From: Rhodobacteraceae bacterium NBU2976
GTDB taxonomy: Bacteria > Pseudomonadota > Alphaproteobacteria > Rhodobacterales > Rhodobacteraceae
DNA length: 64,000 nucleotides
Reading direction: 5' to 3'
NCBI GenBank assembly: GCA_023630215.1
Contig: JALPRQ010000002.1
Coordinates: 124,001 to 188,000 of the forward strand
The position numbers and the translations under genes are program-made. The notes below the pieces were generated by a model. The model was not told where the DNA came from and searched no databases. It worked only from the letters and a program-made list of their open reading frames with translations. This document shows positions 59,994 through 64,000 of this stretch, one piece after another; the first letter of the stretch is position 1; the number at the start of each line of letters is the position of its first letter.

Positions 59994-60575
59994 CTATTTC
60001 TGATTTGCTTGGTAATGTTTTACGACCACGCCGGTTGTGGCAATTCTTGTGTCGACCAGTGTCAGGGTTTGCGGGTCGGTATTCTGGTCAAATAACCGTT
60101 TTCCGGCACCAAGTAATATCGGGTAGGTCAACAGCCAGATATCTTCCGCCAATCCATTTGCGATAAGAACTGGCGTTATTGTGGAGCTACCCCAAAGAAC
60201 GAGGTCCGGCCCCTCCTCTGCTTTGATGTCTTTGATCCCTTGAACAATATCGGTGCCTAACCCCTGAACCGGACCCCACGTCAATGTTTCGGGGTAATGG
60301 GTCGCGACATACTTCCTCGCTGCGTTCAGGCTATCGGCAAGCGGATTACTTTCATGGGGCCAATAATCAGCAAAAATATCGTAGGTCTTCCGGCCAAGAA
60401 GTAGGTCGAAACTGTCGCCTTGCGCGGACATGAACGCCTCCCCCACGACAGGATCGGCAAACTGGCGGACCCATCCACCATGAGTAAACCCGTTGCTTGG
60501 ATCCTCGACATCGCTGCCCGGGGCCTGAATCACACCATCCAGCGAGATATGTTCGATAATTTTCAATTTGCGCAT
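59994..60575 (-). CDS. Dihydrofolate reductase-like (RibD C-terminal domain) protein
   Basis: A 193-residue protein of the RibD_C/YyaP group: N-terminal strand KLKIIEHISLDGVIQAPG, the NADP-site loop DLLLGRKTYDIFADYWP, and the end LTYPILLGAGKRLFDQ. Despite the name such proteins are not proven folate enzymes; they probably reduce pterin- or flavin-like compounds. It stands 20 bp beyond the nucleoside hydrolase and may share its transcript. Confidence 0.85.
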   Translation of the reverse strand: MRKLKIIEHISLDGVIQAPGSDVEDPSNGFTHGGWVRQFADPVVGEAFMSAQGDSFDLLLGRKTYDIFADYWPHESNPLADSLNAARKYVATHYPETLTWGPVQGLGTDIVQGIKDIKAEEGPDLVLWGSSTITPVLIANGLAEDIWLLTYPILLGAGKRLFDQNTDPQTLTLVDTRIATTGVVVKHYQANQK

Positions 60576-60595
60576 TTAAGTCTCCGGATTTCGGG

Positions 60596-61537
60596 TCACG
60601 GCAAAGCCCTATACCGTTCCAACAACAGATCAAAGAATCCCTCGTCGTCGACGTTCCGGCAATAGGTCGCGTTTTTCGTCCTGTCCGTCACGCCCCACCA
60701 ATCGACCACCGTCATGCCCAGTGTCAGGTCGGACATGGTTTCGATCTCGATATTCACCTCGCGGGTCTCGTAAAGCTCGGGTTTCAGCAGATAGGCGATG
60801 ACGTTCGGGTCGTGGAGCGGGCCGCCGTCTGTGCCGTATTTGCCCTCATCAAAACGTTCGAAGAACTCCATCATTTCGGCGGTTGCGATGCCGCAGTTTG
60901 TGCCCAGCGCCCGGAAGGCCGCCGTGCGTTTGGCGGTGGTCAGGCATTGGTGGGTGACATCAAGCGGAATGACCACAACCGGCACGCCCGAACGGAACAC
61001 GACGTCGGCCGCGTGTGGGTCGACATAGATGTTGAACTCCGCCGTTGGGGTCACATTGCCACCTTCGAAACAGCCGCCGCCCATCAGCACGATCTGGCGC
61101 AGGCGCGGGATGATATCGGGGGCTTTTTGCATGGCCAGCGCAATGTTGGTGAGGGGTCCAAGCGGGCAGAGGGTGATCTCATCCTCCGCTCCTGCCCGTA
61201 CGGTATCGATGATGAAATCGACGGCGTGCTGGTCCTGTAGGGGCATCGTTGGGTCGGGCAGGTCCGGGCCATTCAGTCCGGTAGACCCATGCACATATTC
61301 CGCCGTCACCAATGGGCGCACCATCGGGCGGCTGGCCCCGGCAAAAACCTTTATGTCCGGGCGCTCCGCCAGCTCGCACACAATCCGGGCGTTTTTCTGG
61401 GTTAGCGACAGTGGCACATTGCCGGCAACGGTTGTTATCCCCACGACCTCCAACTCGGGCGAGGCAAGGGCCAGAAGGATGGCGACGGCGTCATCTTGAC
61501 CCGGATCTGTGTCGATAATGATTTTGCGTTTAGCCAT
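60596..61537 (-). CDS. Inosine/uridine-preferring nucleoside hydrolase
   Basis: A 313-residue enzyme that cleaves the N-glycosidic bond of ribonucleosides. The Ca-binding DTDPGQDDA at 9-17 is the family signature, with the second site around LMGGG and FNIYVDPHAADVVF, and the late Asp in HDPNVIAYL. Purine versus pyrimidine preference cannot be read reliably. The ATG at 61537 gives the standard start MAKRKIIIDTDPG. It is divergent from the first DUF2199 gene. Confidence 0.94.
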   Translation of the reverse strand: MAKRKIIIDTDPGQDDAVAILLALASPELEVVGITTVAGNVPLSLTQKNARIVCELAERPDIKVFAGASRPMVRPLVTAEYVHGSTGLNGPDLPDPTMPLQDQHAVDFIIDTVRAGAEDEITLCPLGPLTNIALAMQKAPDIIPRLRQIVLMGGGCFEGGNVTPTAEFNIYVDPHAADVVFRSGVPVVVIPLDVTHQCLTTAKRTAAFRALGTNCGIATAEMMEFFERFDEGKYGTDGGPLHDPNVIAYLLKPELYETREVNIEIETMSDLTLGMTVVDWWGVTDRTKNATYCRNVDDEGFFDLLLERYRALP

Positions 61538-61622
61538 TAACTTTACCTTAACCTCCCATTTGCAACCATAACGTGTAGACGATGTCGATTCTCGTCTTGA
61601 CGGAAATACTAGGTACTTTTCT

Positions 61623-62201
61623 ATGTTGAATTGGTTGATATCTGACAACAAGACAAAAGAATTCTCTTTCAAATGTTCAGGCTGCGGCAAAACCCATCGT
61701 GGCGCACCCTCATTTTCTTTTTCGCGCCCTGCGGAAACCTGCACGATTCCCAAAACGGAATATGATCGGCGGGTTTATCTGACCAAAGATCTGTGTTCCA
61801 TCGACGAATCCAGCTTTTATATTCGTGGCAAGCTGAACATCCCAATTCGGGACAGCGACGAATATTTTCACTGGGGCGTTTGGGTTAAGCAAACGAGGGA
61901 GAGCTTTTACAGATATCTGGAAAGCTATGGTCGTGACCAAACCGGTGACCACAGCTATGGCTGGCTGTCGGCAGACTTCTATCTCGACAAACGTTGGCGG
62001 GCACGACACACGGACAGGATGCTAAAATCCGACGTCCATTGGGGCGGTGCCGGACAACAGCCTGAAATTTTCATTTTCGAAAGTGAAGATCATCCCCTCG
62101 CCTATGATCAGCGCAACGGGATCAGTTGGGATCACGCGGTCGAGTTAACGATGAACACCATACATCCCCATTATGAAGAGGACGAAGCCCTCGCATCCTG
62201 A
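61623..62201 (+). CDS. DUF2199 domain protein, copy 1
   Basis: A 192-residue cytosolic protein. The N-terminal zinc-ribbon-like pair CSGCGKTH is followed by the DUF2199 pattern: HRGAPSFSFSRPAE, RRVYLTKDLCSIDESSFYIRGKLNIPI, FHWGVWVKQ and DHPLAYDQRNGISWDHAVEL. Two cysteines only are near the ribbon, so zinc binding is uncertain. Function unknown. A related copy follows at 62428. Confidence 0.85.
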   Translation: MLNWLISDNKTKEFSFKCSGCGKTHRGAPSFSFSRPAETCTIPKTEYDRRVYLTKDLCSIDESSFYIRGKLNIPIRDSDEYFHWGVWVKQTRESFYRYLESYGRDQTGDHSYGWLSADFYLDKRWRARHTDRMLKSDVHWGGAGQQPEIFIFESEDHPLAYDQRNGISWDHAVELTMNTIHPHYEEDEALAS

Positions 62202-62427
62202 CATGATCAGGATAAGTGTTCTGCGCACCGTTTGGTTTAGCCTATGGTCAAAGCATTCCGTAGGCCGATCCCGACACGGCTATTCGTTTTCGTATGGTGA
62301 TTTATGGGGTTTCGCACCGCTTTGACCTTCAAATTAACGAACGTGTCAGGACCGGGTTCCAATTGACACGTATAAGCCAGATGTTTTGAACTGATGCCGT
62401 TCCACCACAATTAGCGGTTTGGCAAGG

Positions 62428-62970
62428 ATGTGGCACCGATTCAAGAAACCGAAACGCTTCGCCTACACCTGTAGCCATTGTGGCCAGATACACGAAGGGG
62501 CACCGTCCTTTGCATTTGCGCGGCCACGCCAAACCTACAATATTCCGTCAGAGGAGTTTGAAAACCGCGTCTATCTGACCAGCGATCTGTGCGTGATTGA
62601 TGAAGAAAATTTCTATATCCGCTGCACGCTGGAGATACCGATCATCGGGTCTGACGATCCCTTTGTCTGGGGGATATGGGTGACCCAAAGCCAAGAGAGT
62701 TTTAACAACTATGTCGAAACGTATAACTTGGATCAAAGCGACAAAAGCAGCTTTGGTTGGTTGCCCGTCGATATGAAGGTTTATCTGGACGCTGACACCC
62801 CCACGAATATCCAACACCTGAAATCCGAAGTCCGCTGGGGCACCGCGGGCCAACGCCCAACGGTGCATATTCACGATGACGAAGACCATCCGCTGGCCCG
62901 CGATCAGCGGGACGGGATCAGTTGGGATCGCGCCATCGAACTGGCTGGTAGAATGCTACATTCCGATTAG
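62428..62970 (+). CDS. DUF2199 domain protein, copy 2
   Basis: A 180-residue paralogue of the preceding gene, sharing CSHCGQIHEGAPSFAFARP, VYLTSDLCVIDEENFYIR, VWGIWVTQSQESF and DHPLARDQRDGISWDRAIEL. The ATG at 62428 aligns best with copy 1; a TTG 9 bp earlier is possible. The two copies are separated by 226 bp with a TTGACA-like element at about 62363, so each may have its own promoter. The stop lies 5 bp from the ilvE stop. Confidence 0.83.
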   Translation: MWHRFKKPKRFAYTCSHCGQIHEGAPSFAFARPRQTYNIPSEEFENRVYLTSDLCVIDEENFYIRCTLEIPIIGSDDPFVWGIWVTQSQESFNNYVETYNLDQSDKSSFGWLPVDMKVYLDADTPTNIQHLKSEVRWGTAGQRPTVHIHDDEDHPLARDQRDGISWDRAIELAGRMLHSD

Positions 62971-62975
62971 TCGGT

Positions 62976-63848
62976 TCAGGCGCGGACCAACTTCTCGTAG
63001 CTTTCAGATACATCGCGGGTCAGCGCACCAACCTCGAAACTATAGTCCCCGATTTTTCCGACGGGTGTGACCTCGGCCGCTGTGCCGGTCAACCAGCATT
63101 GCTCGAAGCCTTCCAGTTCCTCGGGCATGATGTGGCGCTCGTGGACCTTGATCTGACGGTCCTGCAACATGCCAATGACGGTCTGACGGGTGATCCCGTT
63201 CAGGAAACAATCGGGGGTCGGTGTGTGCACCTCGCCGTCCTTGACAAAGAAGATGTTGGCGCCGGTGGCTTCGGCAACATAACCACGATAGTCAAACATC
63301 ATGGCGTCCGAACAGCCCTTGGCCTCGGCGGCGTGCTTGGACATGGTGCAGATCATGTAAAGTCCGGCGGCCTTGGCTTTGGACGGGATCGTTTCCGGCG
63401 AGGGGCGCTTCCACTTGGATATATCCAGCTTTGCACCCTTCATCTTGGCGTCGCCATAATAATTGCCCCACTCCCACGCGGCTACCGCCATGCGGACCGG
63501 GTTTCGGGCCGAGGCGACGCCCATATCCTCGCCTGCCCCGCGCCAGGCAACAGCACGGACATAGGCGTCGGTGAATCCGTTGGCTTTCAGGACTTCGTAT
63601 TTTGCGGCCTCGATTTCGTCTACCGTATAGGGGATTTCGAAATCGATCAGGTTGGCAGATGTGCGCAGACGTTCAGAATGCTCTCGGCTTTTGAAGATGG
63701 TACCGTTATAGCAGCGCTCGCCTTCGAAGACCGAGGAGGCGTAATGCAACGCGTGGGTCAGCAGATGCACATTGGCATCCCGCCATGGCACCAGCTTGCC
63801 ATCCATCCATATCCAGCCGTCGCGATCATCATACGCACCAGTCGACAT
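62976..63848 (-). CDS. ilvE: Branched-chain amino acid aminotransferase
   Basis: A class IV PLP aminotransferase of 290 residues for the last step of valine, leucine and isoleucine synthesis. Family marks are HALHYASSVFEGERCYNG, the PLP lysine in SKAKAAGLYM (Lys159 most likely), the Glu of GYVAEATGANIFFV (phosphate/pyridine contact), and GITRQTVIGM. The N-terminus MSTGAYDDRDGWIWMDG is typical for Rhodobacterales. Its promoter lies in the A+T-rich 63849-64000 region, where I see no further gene. Confidence 0.95.
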   Translation of the reverse strand: MSTGAYDDRDGWIWMDGKLVPWRDANVHLLTHALHYASSVFEGERCYNGTIFKSREHSERLRTSANLIDFEIPYTVDEIEAAKYEVLKANGFTDAYVRAVAWRGAGEDMGVASARNPVRMAVAAWEWGNYYGDAKMKGAKLDISKWKRPSPETIPSKAKAAGLYMICTMSKHAAEAKGCSDAMMFDYRGYVAEATGANIFFVKDGEVHTPTPDCFLNGITRQTVIGMLQDRQIKVHERHIMPEELEGFEQCWLTGTAAEVTPVGKIGDYSFEVGALTRDVSESYEKLVRA

Positions 63849-64000
63849 ATTTAACCCTTTCTCCCATCCGCGCTCTAAGCCCAGATTTTCATTTATTGCG
63901 CGATTTATAGATATCGCGACAGTTTATTACGCAAATTTCGGATTTTGCTAACATTTGATTCTTGGAAAGTCAACAAGACTGACATATATTGTGATCAAAC

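Overview
The window looks like one contiguous chromosomal stretch from an alphaproteobacterium of the Rhodobacteraceae (roseobacter-like). This rests on gene content and protein style: DUF1127, S4 with a GTG start, a SoxR that keeps its Fe-S cysteines, an FnrL-type box, a duplicated-looking GltX, UMF1-type MFS, DapD, Flp-like pilins with a TTDWV motif, and serralysin/RTX and TbpB-like proteins. The genus cannot be fixed by eye. There are no rRNA genes, insertion sequences, phage genes or CRISPR arrays. One tRNA gene, tRNA-Arg(TCT), is present at 41375-41451.

Layout. 1-5.7 kb: ruvA (partial)-ruvC, an FNT channel with an FNR-type box, DUF1127, prmA, msrA, a VOC protein and soxR sharing a near-canonical SoxR promoter, then an MFS protein. 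5.7-9 kb: an ABM monooxygenase, AraC regulator and ClpP-like protease downstream of an unusual helically phased repeat array; then a lipoprotein and a DUF2975/HTH pair. 9-16 kb: rpsD with a tandem palindromic repeat in its leader, peroxiredoxin, rlmJ, hisA-hisF-hisE, and a secreted RTX metalloprotease. 16-26 kb: recR-ybaB-(PilJ-N protein)-dnaX, UDP-glucose dehydrogenase plus nucleotide-sugar epimerase, an MFS protein, and an 18-repeat MORN protein. 25-41 kb: nadE, flavodoxin, gltX, exported proteins of unknown function, a QueC-like PP-loop protein, a pncA-methyltransferase-pncB operon, dapD/cytochrome c, LOG protein, phytase-like protein, mepA, UMF1 transporter and a Gfo/Idh/MocA oxidoreductase. 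41-45 kb: tRNA-Arg, two pilin-like proteins, then an orphan histidine kinase followed by an orphan PotD-like binding protein. 45-54.7 kb: two facing export systems, PadR-adaptor-RND pump and HlyD-FtsX permease-ATPase. 54.7-64 kb: rppH-ctpA-gpmI-rlmH-rsfS, a YiaA/B membrane protein that seems to lack a normal start codon, a RibD-type reductase, nucleoside hydrolase, two DUF2199 paralogues and ilvE.

How genes work together. NAD metabolism recurs: pncA and pncB salvage nicotinamide to NaMN and nadE makes NAD. SoxR, MsrA and the peroxiredoxin point to redox-stress defence. HisA, HisF and HisE are successive histidine enzymes. RsfS, RlmH, PrmA, RlmJ and S4 act on the ribosome. The two nucleotide-sugar enzymes would make UDP-glucuronate and probably its C4 epimer for surface polysaccharide.

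The strongest points for follow-up are: the SoxR promoter feeding the VOC/MsrA side; the 11-bp-phased ATGCA array; the covarying tandem palindrome ahead of rpsD; the Asp5-type pilin pair beside the kinase/binding-protein pair; the QueC-like protein without a queuosine context; the methyltransferase inside the nicotinamide salvage operon; and the apparent ATT start. No clearly new defence or mobile system was seen.
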